DNA from: Cucumis sativus
Lineage: Eukaryota; Streptophyta; Magnoliopsida; Cucurbitales; Cucurbitaceae
Direction: 5' to 3'
Length of the DNA: 64,000 nt
Assembly (NCBI RefSeq): GCF_000004075.3
Contig: NC_026657.2
Location: 30,350,408 to 30,414,407, forward strand
The notes below the pieces were generated by a model, which saw only the letters and a list, made by a program, of their open reading frames with translations, ran no database searches and was not told the origin of the DNA. Position 1 is the first letter of the stretch. Each line of letters begins with the position of its first letter. Position numbers and translations under genes: made by a program. Shown piece by piece: positions 10,301-21,547 of this stretch.

Positions 10301-11769
10301 GCCTGCATTCTAGCATTGAAACAGATGTCAAAAATCTGCTGGAAGGGAAGACATATGGTGAATTGGAGGCATTACAATCTCAAATTGAGTCACAGATGCG
10401 AACTGGAACAGCAAAGGTGGTTGAATACTGGGAGGCTGTCCTAAAGCGCCTTCATATATACAAGGCCAAGGTATTCATTATTAGGATTTTCTTTTTGTAT
10501 GTCCTCTACTCTTTTTTCAAAGCTAATGAATTAGGCTAGGCTCACTATTGTTTTTCATATGCAGGCTTGTTTGAAGGAAATTCATACGAAAAAACTGCAT
10601 GAGCATCTTGTGCGTCTTGAGGAACCTTTAGAGGATAATGAAGAACAGATGGATCCAGAAGTCAAGATGGAAACCGATTATTCTTTGCAAGTGAAAGCTG
10701 ATGATGATGAGCATGATATTGAAGGTATGGTCCAGTGTCTTTATTTTGCTACCCTGAATTTCCTTACCCAGAGTCTAATAGATATTTTTCTGCAACCTAG
10801 AACCCCAAACATATTCACCAGATCTCCTCGTGGAAGAAGATAATCAAGAGGCAGGATCGTTTTCACCAGAACTTATGCATGGTGATGAAGATGAAGAGGC
10901 AGTGGATCCTGAGGAGGATAGGGCCATACTGGTATCTCTACAGATATTATATTCGTTTTCCTGTATATTGTAATGAATGCCAAAAGTTAAATTGTTATGA
11001 CTTGGTAAATTCTGCAGGAACGTAAGCGTATTGCTGTCTTAGAAGAACAGCAGAGACGGGTGCAAGAAGCAATGGCTACGAAACCTGCTCCAGTAGAGGA
11101 TAATTTCGAACTGAAAGCCTCGAAAGCCATGGGAGTCATGGAGGAAGGCGATGCAGTTTTTGGATCTGGGGCTGAAGTGAACTTGGACTCACAGGTGCCC
11201 TGTCATTTTTCATTTTGTCTTATTTCGTACCTGGATTGTTTATACTCCCTACATTTTTCGACTGTGATCTTAATCCGTGCGTCCAAAAAACATGCAGGTT
11301 TATTGGTGGCATGATAAATATCGTCCAAGAAAACCAAAATACTTCAATCGGGTTCATACGGGATATGAATGGAACAAGTACAATCAGACTCACTATGATC
11401 ATGACAATCCACCTCCAAAGATTGTGCAAGGATATAAGTTTAATATCTTCTATCCAGACCTTGTTGACAAGACAAAAGCTCCAACTTACACCATCGAAAA
11501 GGATGGAAACAGCAGCGAGACATGTATCATAAGGTTCCATGCTGGGCCACCTTACGAGGATATTGTAAGTATTTTGATCTACAATTGATTATCATGATGT
11601 GTAATTTATTTATTCTTTAACCACATCATTTCCTCCAATTCTTTTATAGGCATTTCGAATTGTAAACAAAGAATGGGAATACTCTCACAAGAAGGGGTTC
11701 AAGTGCACATTTGAGCGTGGAATTTTGCATGTATACTTCAACTTCAAACGATATCGTTATCGTAGGTAA
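7380..11769 (+). CDS. CACTIN: Cactin, spliceosome-associated protein (13 exons)
   Basis: Exons by consensus splicing are 7380-7721, 7855-7946, 8536-8635, 9015-9086, 9216-9278, 9410-9550, 9720-9815, 10186-10470, 10565-10724, 10801-10931, 11018-11194, 11298-11564 and 11650-11769. The total is 2046 nt, or 681 aa, a normal plant Cactin length. The start MGTHGRSSEKK is the first ATG. The first 110 residues are an Arg/Ser/Asp-rich nuclear tail. Next is a charged coiled-coil region (KVKKRREERALEKAQ) and the Cactin middle domain (DLDxDRATPTHIEYW-like block, ELAEARKKDALDRAR, YWEAVLKRLH). The highly conserved C-terminal Cactin domain runs from VYWWHDKYRPRKPKYFNRV through IVQGYKFNIFYPDLVD to HVYFNFKRYRYRR at the very end. 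In eukaryotes Cactin works in pre-mRNA splicing, and in Arabidopsis it is essential for embryogenesis. No damage is seen. Confidence 0.96.
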
Positions 11770-14208
11770 CACAAAGGCTAGTCAAGGCAGTTATCACTTA
11801 CAATGGAGCATATTGCTATGTTACGATCTCCTTCGAGTACTCGGCTGTATCCTCACCAACTAAATTAAAAGCAATGGTTGCAAAATTTTGCTTGATATGA
11901 GTAATACATTTACTATTCCAAAACATCAAGCTGTAAATACACAATAGTAAGCCCTGAAAATTTTGAAACAAATTGCTTCATCCTTCACTTTCAAGCATCT
12001 TTCCTCCCAGCTGCCAGGTTTAATACTCCACCTTTCCTATCTTTTCTTTTTATTTTACCTTTTAAGCTTTTTATTTATTCATATATTTGAGATGGTAATT
12101 GGATATTTGGATGGTTAGTTTTATGCCACTTCCATTAATGGACTAATATGGTTTGGTGGTGGAAAAAAAAATTACTAAAATCATCTACCTTATCATTCAT
12201 AATTCTAAATTCCCACTTCAAGAAAGCACTTGATTATTATTTTATTGACTTAGATATTTAGTTATTGTAGGAACTAACAAATATTGTGGTTATTATATTG
12301 GTCTTGACTAATCCCATTTTTTAAAAGTGCCTTTAATCTCTGTTCATATGGCCATAAAAGGCTAACATATCTATCTCTATAAATGGTAGGTTTGTCTAAC
12401 AATTTCTTGAAATAACATTTTTCTATTATTAACAGTAAATACTTATTTGACAAAGATGGAAAAAATAAATATGATATGTTCTAGTGGAAGACAAGCTTCT
12501 CTTTATTATTATTATTATTTTTTTATTTTTTAGAATATTACTAATGTGGAAAAGTGAATTTAAAAACTTACTATTAATGAAGATGTGCCTCTAATTTAAA
12601 TATTAAATTTTTACAAAGAAAAATATGATTTGCAAAATTTCAACAAAATTCGTCTTTTTTAATTGAGGAAGCATATATTGTTTTTTAAGTGATTGAAATT
12701 CACTTTTATTAGGTTCGATACATTCTTATAATTGTTTTTTCATAATCAATTATTTGTGAAATCTTATATTTTTAGACGTAATTTTTGTACCATCAAAATG
12801 GATGATTTGTTTTATTTTTTTTTCAAAAAAAAATGGAAGTGATTTTTAAATCGATAAATGTAAAAGCATAGTTTGAGGTTAAAAACCCATTTTGGGCAGC
12901 CTTCTTTGAGATTTGTTGTATACTTCAATCATGTAAAATATTGTAAATGTCCAAATTTAGTATTTCGACTTTGAATGAGTGTTAAAAATATTTATTGCTA
13001 ATTATTTAAGAAATAGGCAGAATCATTTGGTACATAGCCTACACAACAAATTTTGTAATATCTTAACAGAAATTGCTTTGGTATCTTAAAGTGGTATTGT
13101 AGTTTTAAGTCCATTTAATACTTATCTTTATAAATATATAAACTTATTCATAAATCCTAAAATATATGCAACGTGTCACATTGGTGTCCTCATTTTTTAA
13201 AAAAAGAAACTTAATACCTATGGAAGAAAAATTAAGATACCCAAGTTTTATAAATTTCATAAAAATCTATGGTTACTACAAAGAAGCATACATCATTTTG
13301 GTTAAAAGTTCAATTATAGATTAAACTTTCAGAAAATTAATTATTTTGTCCGGTTCTTGCAACTTCTAACAATTTAATTTTAATCGTGAAAAGTAGTATT
13401 AAAATTAAATAAAATCTATGTTGAATTTATTGGGATTACTTTATGTATAAATTATAAAGATTTTGTTGTTACCTATCATAATTAATTTTAATAAGATTTG
13501 TTATGATATAATTGGTTTGAAAACTAAATTGTTGCATAACAAAAATTGAGAGATAAGTAGTTACAAATGAGTATAAAGATTAAATAACTAAAACTCAAAG
13601 ACTAAGGACTTATTTGAATCGAATTGATTAAAGAAACAGTGGTTTTTTTAATGAAAAAAAACCATATAAAGATAATTAGGGTTTAGAAGCTATTTCGAGG
13701 ATTTTCAGATTTTTTTCCAAAATGATTTGTTGACAATGGAAAAACTAAATCAAGAAAACTATAATTTGTTGGACCAAAAAGCAAATCTGGAAGATTTTAT
13801 TTGATGAATGTATATTCGAGTCTATTCAAAGTGGAAAGGGAAAGAGAAAATGCAAGTTGAATTTCGATGTTGATTTGCAAGAAAAATAACACAAAATATA
13901 ACTATCAATACCCAATGCTTTTCCTAAATACGTTTATTTTTAGTTACTATTCTAAATCCTCATAGATTCCTCATCAAAATGTCACATAAAATCCACATTC
14001 TCCACAAAGTAAGCATCTGATCCCAATTGTCTCTTCCTTTTCTTTTTTTCTTTTTTCTCTTTCCTAACACCCAAGAATCCATCATTGGCATCTGTCATTC
14101 TACGAGTGTTTCATGGAATCATTCCTGGTCTTTTTTTAATAATGAATATTCAAAGAGTACAGGAGATTAACACACCAAATCCAGTAGTCTAAAACCTTTT
14201 AAAGACTT
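11770..14208. other. AT-rich intergenic region
   Basis: Contains the 3' flanks of two converging genes, Cactin (+) and the receptor kinase (-). The remainder is AT-rich with homopolymer runs. I see no coding region, RNA gene or clear transposon. Confidence 0.55.
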
Positions 14209-16125
14209 TTAAGGATTACCCTCTTCAGCAATTGTTTCTGGATTGTCCAATATTTGAGTTATGTATTCAAGTTCTTGGAGTACATCTTTCATGCAAGGCC
14301 TTTCCACTTTCTTCTCCCTCAAACAGGAGAGTGCGAGCTCCATAAAATGCTTTAAACTGATCAGTATCTTGCTGGACGGATTGTCACTGATAAGTTGTTT
14401 ATCGATGGCGTCAATGCATGCACCATTTTGCACTTGTTGGATCACATATATTGCTAGATTGACACCATCTTCATCTCTTGTGAAATCTATGGCCTTCTTG
14501 GAGGTTAAAAGCTCGAGGAGGACAACTCCAAAGCTATACACATCACTTTTATCTGTTAACTGGTAATTTCGATAGTATTCTGGGTCTAGGTAACCTAATG
14601 TACCCTGTGCACAAGTTGAAACATGGCTTATTCCTGGCAAAGCCAATCTAGAAAGTCCAAAATCTGAGACTTTGGCATTGAAGTTATCATCTAAAAGAAT
14701 ATTTGTCGACTTGACATCTCTATGATAGATGGGAGGGTATGCAGCTGAATGCAGATAAGCTAATGCTTCAGCAGTTTGTGAAGCAATTTTTAGCCTTTTT
14801 CTCCAATCCAAGAAAGTAGGAACCTTACCATGTAAATGGTCATGCAAGGTACCATTGGAAATGTATTCATACACCATCAATGGTTGCTCAGTTTCTACGC
14901 AACAACCTATAAGTTTCACAAGATTCCTGTGATTTACTTGAGATAGTATTCCGACTTCATTGAGTATTTGTTCAGTGCTCTTTAGATTACCCACTTTAGC
15001 CGACTTCACAGCTACGACAGTCCCGTCCTGAAGTTCACCTTTGTAAACCTCTCCAAAGCCACCACTGCCTAGGACTCTGTCTTTCGAAAATTCATTTGTT
15101 GCTTTCTTCATCTCTTTCAGATGAAACATCCTAGCTGGTCTGCCACCATGGCTTAGATTCAACTTTTCTTCTCTTTCTTTATATAATTTTTCCTGTTTAC
15201 TGAAAGTTTTCGACTTCCTGACTGTAATAAAGGCAATGACAGCAGCTAGAACGAAAAAGGAAACCAAACATACCGAGAGCTTTATGCTGAGTCTAACCAA
15301 ACTCTTCTTATTGGTTCTCAGGCATGTTCCAAGATTATGATCCCAATAATAGCTCATTCTGCAAAGGCAGCGAGAACGGTTGTTGGAACCACCAGTAGGA
15401 AGACAATCTGACTCTCCAGTGCAATCGGATTGAGTTCTACAGATTGGTTCAGGTGGTGTAGCCCATTGAATTTCCAAACCTTCCTCCCATTGATTTGGTG
15501 GCTTTTCCACATCCAGATGAAGGATACTCCTGAATGCTCTACAACCTGAGTTATGAAGCCTTATCTTATAAGCTGAGGGCATCCCACCAGGGATGAAGGT
15601 ACAACAAGGGTCAAGAACACTTGCACACTGAAATGCTCTTTCTCCATCGACTCGTCCTGAATTTGCCAAGTAGTGGTGACAGAGACTCGAAGGAGTGCAA
15701 TTAAGCGGCGAGACTAGCAGGCGAGGAGAACAGTTCAAGAGGAAAATTGTGTTTGATGAAGTGATGTTAAAAGGGAGTGATTGGTTTAACCACAAGCCTT
15801 CACTAACCAACATGTCTTGCGTAACACAGGAGCCAGCAACCCATGGAGATGGTAGGATGACCAGACGTTGACTTGAAGCATTGATTTTGAGGATAGGATA
15901 TGAACTTCCATTGAGTGCATCAAAGTAGAGTTTTTTTGAATGAGAATCACAACGAAGAGCATAATCTAAGTCACCACAGTTGGGATTGGTACTTAGAGGG
16001 TAAGGAACTTCAAAAGAGCCACACCTTGGGCAGGTTTTCTGCGAATAGCAGAAGTGACTAAAGAACAGAAGAAAGAAAAGGTAGCTTCCAAACAAGAATA
16101 GTGTTGGGATCTTCATAGTTACCAT
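14209..16125 (-). CDS. Wall-associated receptor kinase-like protein (WAKL15/20 type), intronless
   Basis: A single exon encodes 638 aa. Residues 1-28 are a signal peptide. Residues 32-58 (CPRCGSFEVPYPLS) start a GUB_WAK-type galacturonan-binding ectodomain. It has many Cys and N-glycosylation sites and a degenerate Cys-rich stretch at 229-268 instead of full EGF repeats. A transmembrane helix spans about 280-302. The cytoplasmic kinase has its glycine loop at 353-358 (GSGGFG), Lys374 (VAVK), Glu390, the catalytic HRD at 468-470, DFG at 488-490, and an activation segment ending in GTLGYLDPEYY. All catalytic residues are present, so it should be an active Ser/Thr kinase. The family sits in the plasma membrane and senses the cell wall. 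The layout and the lack of introns fit WAKL15/WAKL20-like proteins. A second in-frame Met is at 16116. Confidence 0.93.
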   Translation of the reverse strand: MVTMKIPTLFLFGSYLFFLLFFSHFCYSQKTCPRCGSFEVPYPLSTNPNCGDLDYALRCDSHSKKLYFDALNGSSYPILKINASSQRLVILPSPWVAGSCVTQDMLVSEGLWLNQSLPFNITSSNTIFLLNCSPRLLVSPLNCTPSSLCHHYLANSGRVDGERAFQCASVLDPCCTFIPGGMPSAYKIRLHNSGCRAFRSILHLDVEKPPNQWEEGLEIQWATPPEPICRTQSDCTGESDCLPTGGSNNRSRCLCRMSYYWDHNLGTCLRTNKKSLVRLSIKLSVCLVSFFVLAAVIAFITVRKSKTFSKQEKLYKEREEKLNLSHGGRPARMFHLKEMKKATNEFSKDRVLGSGGFGEVYKGELQDGTVVAVKSAKVGNLKSTEQILNEVGILSQVNHRNLVKLIGCCVETEQPLMVYEYISNGTLHDHLHGKVPTFLDWRKRLKIASQTAEALAYLHSAAYPPIYHRDVKSTNILLDDNFNAKVSDFGLSRLALPGISHVSTCAQGTLGYLDPEYYRNYQLTDKSDVYSFGVVLLELLTSKKAIDFTRDEDGVNLAIYVIQQVQNGACIDAIDKQLISDNPSSKILISLKHFMELALSCLREKKVERPCMKDVLQELEYITQILDNPETIAEEGNP

Positions 16126-16733
16126 GTATCAAAGGGTCAAAGAGGAAGAGCTAATTTATGGAACGATTAAGTCGGAAGTGGTGTAAATAGAGGACATGGC
16201 TTGAGAATAAAGTAGTAAGACATGACCATGGAAAAAGTGGAAGGAGGAATCTGTATAAGATGTTTTGGCTTCATACAGACTGGTGGATTCCTCTTGAATG
16301 GTCACAATAAAGGAGGTTTTTCTAGATGCTTTGTTCCCATAAGGCAAGCTGCTTCCAGAAATGGCTTCCATTTCCTTGAAAAATTTCATAAATTCTTGTT
16401 TTTTAATGTAATTGAGCAACAAATCATGACAAGGAAGAAAACCAAACGACTTATAATATTAAACTAGGTAATCCCATATTCTAATGGAACCTGCACTACC
16501 TAAAAAATCTCAGTTGCTTTCCATAAAGTACAAGTGATATTCATTAAGATGGGAGAATGAATTTACATTTCAATAAAAATTAAATATTAAATAAAAAGGT
16601 AATGGACATATCTTGCTGAATAAAGAAGATTCAAATTCAAACCAGGTAAGCTTTTCCCTTCAGCACCAATTTCATAGTTTCAATCTTTGCCAGTCCACAT
16701 CACTGAGATATCGCGCTATCAGAACAGTTTTGT
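16126..16733. other. 5' flank of the receptor kinase and 3' end of the FKBP gene
   Basis: Small ORFs on both strands show no recognisable protein. The sequence probably contains the kinase promoter and the FKBP 3' UTR. Confidence 0.5.
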
Positions 16734-19700
16734 TTAACCTTCAACAATTTTTACTGGAGTTCTGCACTCACGAAAAAAGGTAAAACTAATCAAAGAAGAA
16801 AAAAAAATCCACCAAGATACTGAAGAATATCAAGAACCACTACTTACCCAAATGGACTTTGCTTGATGGATAGCAATTCCACATCCAACTAAAAGATCCA
16901 AAGACGATCACAACAGCAAATCCAATTAGTTGAACAGAAAACAAGAAGGTAAGAAATATTCTTGTTGTTCAGTTTCTCATTTGCATTAGGAAATAGTTCT
17001 TGTAATAGGAATGCACAAACATTTCTGTCTAAGCTTGCTACTTATGAACAAATACAACAATGGTAAAGCCCCAAAAGAAAAGTTACCTCTATTGTTGCAT
17101 TTGGAGGAATTTCTTGAACCCCTTTGCTTCCGTAAGCTAACTCAGGAGGAACTATAAGCAATCTCTGTGAAAAAAAAAAATAGACGAAGTATTTCAGCAA
17201 AACTGAAAAACTGGCAAACAATAGGCATAATGAGAGATCATTTAGGGTCCGTTTCAATTGACTTTTTAGGTGTTTTAATTTAATAAGTGTTTTTAAGTGC
17301 AAAAGATGTTTATAAACACTTATAAAGTAAATCTGAACGGGCCTTCAGTCAATTCTCATATTCAGATGGTTTCTCACCTGGCCTCCTACCCTCATGCCTT
17401 GAACACCTAGATCCAAACCCTTGAGGACTGTTCCTCGTTCTGATTGCCCTACATCAAATCCGTAAGGCTGCAGCAATTCAAGCATATCCACTTAAAATTT
17501 TCTTTTTTAAAATATATCATTAAAAAATTTCAATATCTTAAGATTTGAAATTTTTTTATTCAACTGTTGAACTTAAAAAAGTATAAATTGGTTTAGTTAA
17601 TTATACCGTTCCTCCACCAACACCAAGCCCTTGTCTACTTGTCATAAAGGTGATCCCTCTCCATTTAGCCACATAGTGAACCTACAAAATGACACATTAT
17701 ACTTTTAGTTTTGCATAGAATTAAGTTGGTTTTTGAGGGTCCCTCCCCCTGACCCCACCCCACAAACATGGACTATGGTAGAACTTCTTAGAACACACTA
17801 AAGTTTGGATCATGGTCCACCCCCACAAACATGGACCGTGATAGCTTAAGGGTGCACTGATACGATTTACTGGCTGAAGAATAGATCCAAGCTTGAGATA
17901 TAAGAAAAACTATTGATTACCATACATACTTTTTCCCATAGAAATTTCTCGAGAATTTCAGGGCCAAGAACAACTTTTTCGTTCCTTTTTGTGGCCATGG
18001 TTTTGAAGGAAAAACAAGAGTGTTATGGATCAGCATTAGCAAACTTAGGAGGAAACTTTTTATCTAATCTAAGATTCGTGCAGCTTCTTGAAGTTCTTTA
18101 TCCAAAGTTTTTGGAGGTTTTTCTTTTTCTCAGATTATTTCCTATTGGAGTGATTCTGATTTTTTTCTTTTTTTGTAATCCTTCATATTGTAGATTGTTT
18201 AGTCTGGTTTTTGTTGATATGTTTCTGTAGAAGTTTCTAGTTTGTAACTTTTAAATATCAACGAAATCTATGTGCTTTCTTTTCTTTCTTTCTTTTATAT
18301 ATATATATATAAAAGAATAAACACTAAACTTTCTTGAGAGCAAAAACAGAAGTATACATTTACTAAAGAAATGAGGATGGGACACATTGAACCAGAGAGT
18401 AATTTTCTCAGGACCAGTATAGGATTCCATCAGAGGCTCATTGGTTATCTAAGATTTTAGTAGGGAATAAACAAACGTCCGAGAATGACATGGAAGTTAT
18501 TCTTCTAAGAGGTGGCATCTTAGAAGTGTCAATCAAAGACAAGATACGTGCATTTTTTGTGCATAATAGTTTCCCAAGTGTTCAAAGATTTGTGGTTGTT
18601 ACACACGTTCGATGTCTTAGCCATTCTGTTTCTTTTTGGAAAAAAAAAATTAGTTCAAGATCTTGTAAGTTGAATATAAAAATACAGCTAGCTCACAACC
18701 GTACTGCAACACGGGATCCATTCACAGCCTTAGTTCCTCCTCCAACCTTCAAGTCATAGTACCTGAAGGATACATTTCTTTTCTGAGTTTCAGCATATGT
18801 TTGCAGAAAAACAAGACCACAACCAACCCCATCTTGGAATTAGCATGAGTTAAGAATATTTTATAAGAAAGATAATCTCTAGCTTAAAGTTATTCCAAGA
18901 GGAGATTTTAAGACATGAAAAAACAGAATTGTGTCGATAGTCATCATCAACGATGAAGATGCATCGTACGAGACAATAAAGAACTCCAAAGAGATGAGGA
19001 AGAGTAGTAACATACAAAAGAAGCACAAACTTTATAATGATGGCAGTGGAAGGAACTTACTTCAGACCATTCGGGAGAGTTGTAAACTCACTTTCAGGTA
19101 TTTTTGATGCTCTTAACTGTAAAAGTAGAGGCTTTTCAAACACTTCTACAACTAAAAGAAAAATTCATCTTTTCTTTGATGGAAAAAAGAGCAAAATGAA
19201 GGTGAAATTATTCCTTGTGAATCAACGGGAAAAAAAATACTTACAGCCCTTCTACTTGTGCTAACAGCCTCGGCTACATTGCAGAAATATATGCCAGTAG
19301 CTGAAACAAAAGGAGGATTCAAAAAACAAAATTAGTAACTTACACAGGATGGAAAGGGACGACAGACACAACAAAGTCAATAACAAAGAGCCCTAAACAA
19401 ACTACTTGTCAATCATGTATAGGGCAATGTAAGAATAGATCCTAGTTTACTACGGTAGTTCTCTATACTAATGAAGCATAAGAGTCAAAGTGCTAACTCT
19501 TTTACACCATCTCTGAATCAGACACTAATGATGGAAAACAAACTACCAAGGATTGATCTAGTGAACAGTAAATATCAATGTAAACAATAAGTACTTGGAG
19601 CGAGTGACATTCAATGCTTCAAGATCATAGGAGTCATTTGTGTATGATTTAATATCCTATCAATTTTCTTGATGATTAAGGGTGTATTTGGTTTAGTTTT

Positions 19701-20798
19701 TCAAAGTATTTAATCTTGAAAATAAGTCATTTTAGAAAATTTTAAAGTGTTTTGGAAAATGGCGTTTGAAACACTTTCGTTAGTTTATTTTATACCTTTT
19801 ATCAAAAGAGTTTAAATAAAAATAACTTTTTATTTATATATATAAAAAAAAAAAAAAACTTTGTCTTCCCCAGCTAATCCAAACGGACTCTAGTTGTGTC
19901 ATCACGGGTTGGTCTAATGTTAAAAAAGAAAGACGGTCTCAATAAAGGACTAAGAAAGCATGAGTTCAGTTCCATCGATTATGGCTAGCTAGTTAAAAGT
20001 TAATTTTCTACAAATTTCTTTGATATCCAAATGTTATAGGGTTGACGAGGTGTCTTGTGACTTGTGAGATTAGTCGATACAAGTAAGCTAGTCCAAACAC
20101 TCACAGATATTGAAAGATATTGAAAAATGCAGTTGTTTCATCCATGAAAATAGTTGAGAAAAAATACTCACGAACATATGATACATATTTTATATATAAT
20201 AAAAAGCTATCGATGCAAAACACCTTTTAACACCAATTCCAGTCTCCAGACCCAAATACGTTACTTGAACAAACGATATTCCCTTAGAGTTGCTCTTGTG
20301 GTCTCCCTATCAGACCCATCTACCTAAAGCTTAATACTCAACAATGCGGAGACATTAGTCAGGTTTAACTCCAGATTACAACAAAACTTCAACAACAACC
20401 AACCGTAAGGTAACCTTATTGAATCAAATCACATTCCACGAGTTCGAGATGGATTCAACAATACCGAAATGATCTTCTCCAAAATAAAAAAGACATACCC
20501 GTCGACAGGAGAGAACCAATCAATGCCCTTCTTCCCTCACACCCCAGCGATTCTTTAGCTTGTTCTGAAGATTCTTCTTGTGAAGACGACAAGGAGCATC
20601 GACAAGGGAAAAGAGATGGCCGCCTCTTCCCTGAAAATTCAAAGAGATTAACTCATTCTGAAAGAAACCCACAAAAAGAAAACTGAGAAAAGAGAGACAG
20701 AAAGTGAAAGAGAGACCGATAATGGCGGAGGGGTTGAGGGGCTTGTGGAAAATAGTGGGGTTTTGTTTGTAGGAAGGAAGAAGAAGAGAAAGCTCCAT
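16734..20798 (-). CDS. Thylakoid-lumen FKBP-type peptidyl-prolyl isomerase (FKBP16-4-like, 10 exons)
   Basis: Exons are 20798-20717, 20630-20499, 19300-19245, 19116-19061, 18762-18705, 17681-17607, 17467-17378, 17164-17087, 16888-16848 and 16761-16734. The total is 696 nt, or 231 aa, with phases consistent at every junction. Residues 1-55 are a Ser/Arg-rich chloroplast transit peptide. Residues 61-83 form a second targeting signal with a twin arginine (GRRALIGSLL) and an AEA cleavage motif, typical of Tat transport into the thylakoid lumen. The mature FKBP domain reads GLKYYDLKVGGGTKAVNGS, VHYVAKWRGITFMTS, GVQGMRVGGQRLLIVPPELA and ends SPFGTPVKIVEG. FKBPs catalyse Xaa-Pro isomerisation, although many lumenal members are weak enzymes and act in photosystem assembly. 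The exact subfamily (16-4 or another) is inferred from length and sequence from memory. Confidence 0.92.
17244..17344. mobile_element. Small MITE-like element in an FKBP intron
   Basis: The left end AGGGTCCGTTTCA and the reverse complement of the right end, AGGCCCGTTCAG, resemble each other and the GGGNCCGTTT ends of hAT-type MITEs. The inside contains aagtgttt and aaacactt palindromic parts. It is about 100 bp and lies in the intron between the exons at 17378 and 17164. Confidence 0.5.
19679..19891. mobile_element. MITE-like element in an FKBP intron
   Basis: The left end AGGGTGTATTTGGTTTAG and the reverse complement of the right end, AGAGTCCGTTTGGATTAG, match at about 14 of 18 positions. 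The element is AT-rich and about 213 bp, non-coding, and lies in the intron between FKBP exons 2 and 3. Confidence 0.55.
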
Positions 20799-21547
20799 TG
20801 AATCGATTAGTGACTGTTATGAAGTTGGATTCAGGGAAATTAGTTCATAAAACCTTTTTTTCTCTGAAACTTTAGAGAAAGGGAAGATGATATCCACAAT
20901 CTCATCCACAATTTCAGATAGCCCATTTGATATTATTCTATCACATTTAAACATTACCCACATTGATGATCATAATTCGTTTGCTCTATCAACCCCATTG
21001 ATTTGTTTCCATATGATTGGTGTCTTGTTTTCATTATCATTTGCCAAATCTTTCTTTAAAATAATCACTTTTCCATTGTATTTTACACGAAAAACATGTT
21101 TTTTCTAGAGATTTCAGCATGTAGTCCACAACTTGATTAGATCATTCTTACAAAAAAAATTCAATAAAAATGTCGATGTCAATATGAATAACATTTTAGA
21201 AAAGATGGCAAATACCATGAAAATTAATAATAATGCAGTGATATTTTTAACCACTACTTTTATATATATACACCAATAATTAGAAGGTAAATATTTGCAT
21301 TATTATAAGTTTATAGCATTTGTATTTTCCAATTTCCATTCACAATTGCAGTGAAAGTGTTTCTTCATCCAAAAAACAAAAATAGACTAATACAAAGATT
21401 GTGGATAAACCAATCTTGTTATATATGAACAATGGCTTAAACAGAATGTCATAATTTTGAAAGAAATTCACAGAGAATGGATTAAAGTTGCATTTTTGCC
21501 CAAATATAAATTAGCAGCAGAACAGGAAAAAATAAAGTAAATTCCTC
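20799..21547. other. Intergenic region, FKBP promoter and coiled-coil gene 3' flank
   Basis: The 5' leader of FKBP lies next to 20799. The remainder is AT-rich and shows no feature. Confidence 0.5.

Noticed and set aside
11215..11540. ORFs on both strands around 11.2-11.5 kb
   Set aside because: Other frames over Cactin exons 11 and 12.
16156..16467. Overlapping ORFs on both strands upstream of the receptor kinase
   Set aside because: No recognisable domain. They are in the expected promoter and leader region.
17913..18230. Plus-strand ORF in an FKBP intron
   Set aside because: Phe/Leu-rich translation of AT-rich DNA with no motif. It lies antisense within a well-supported intron.
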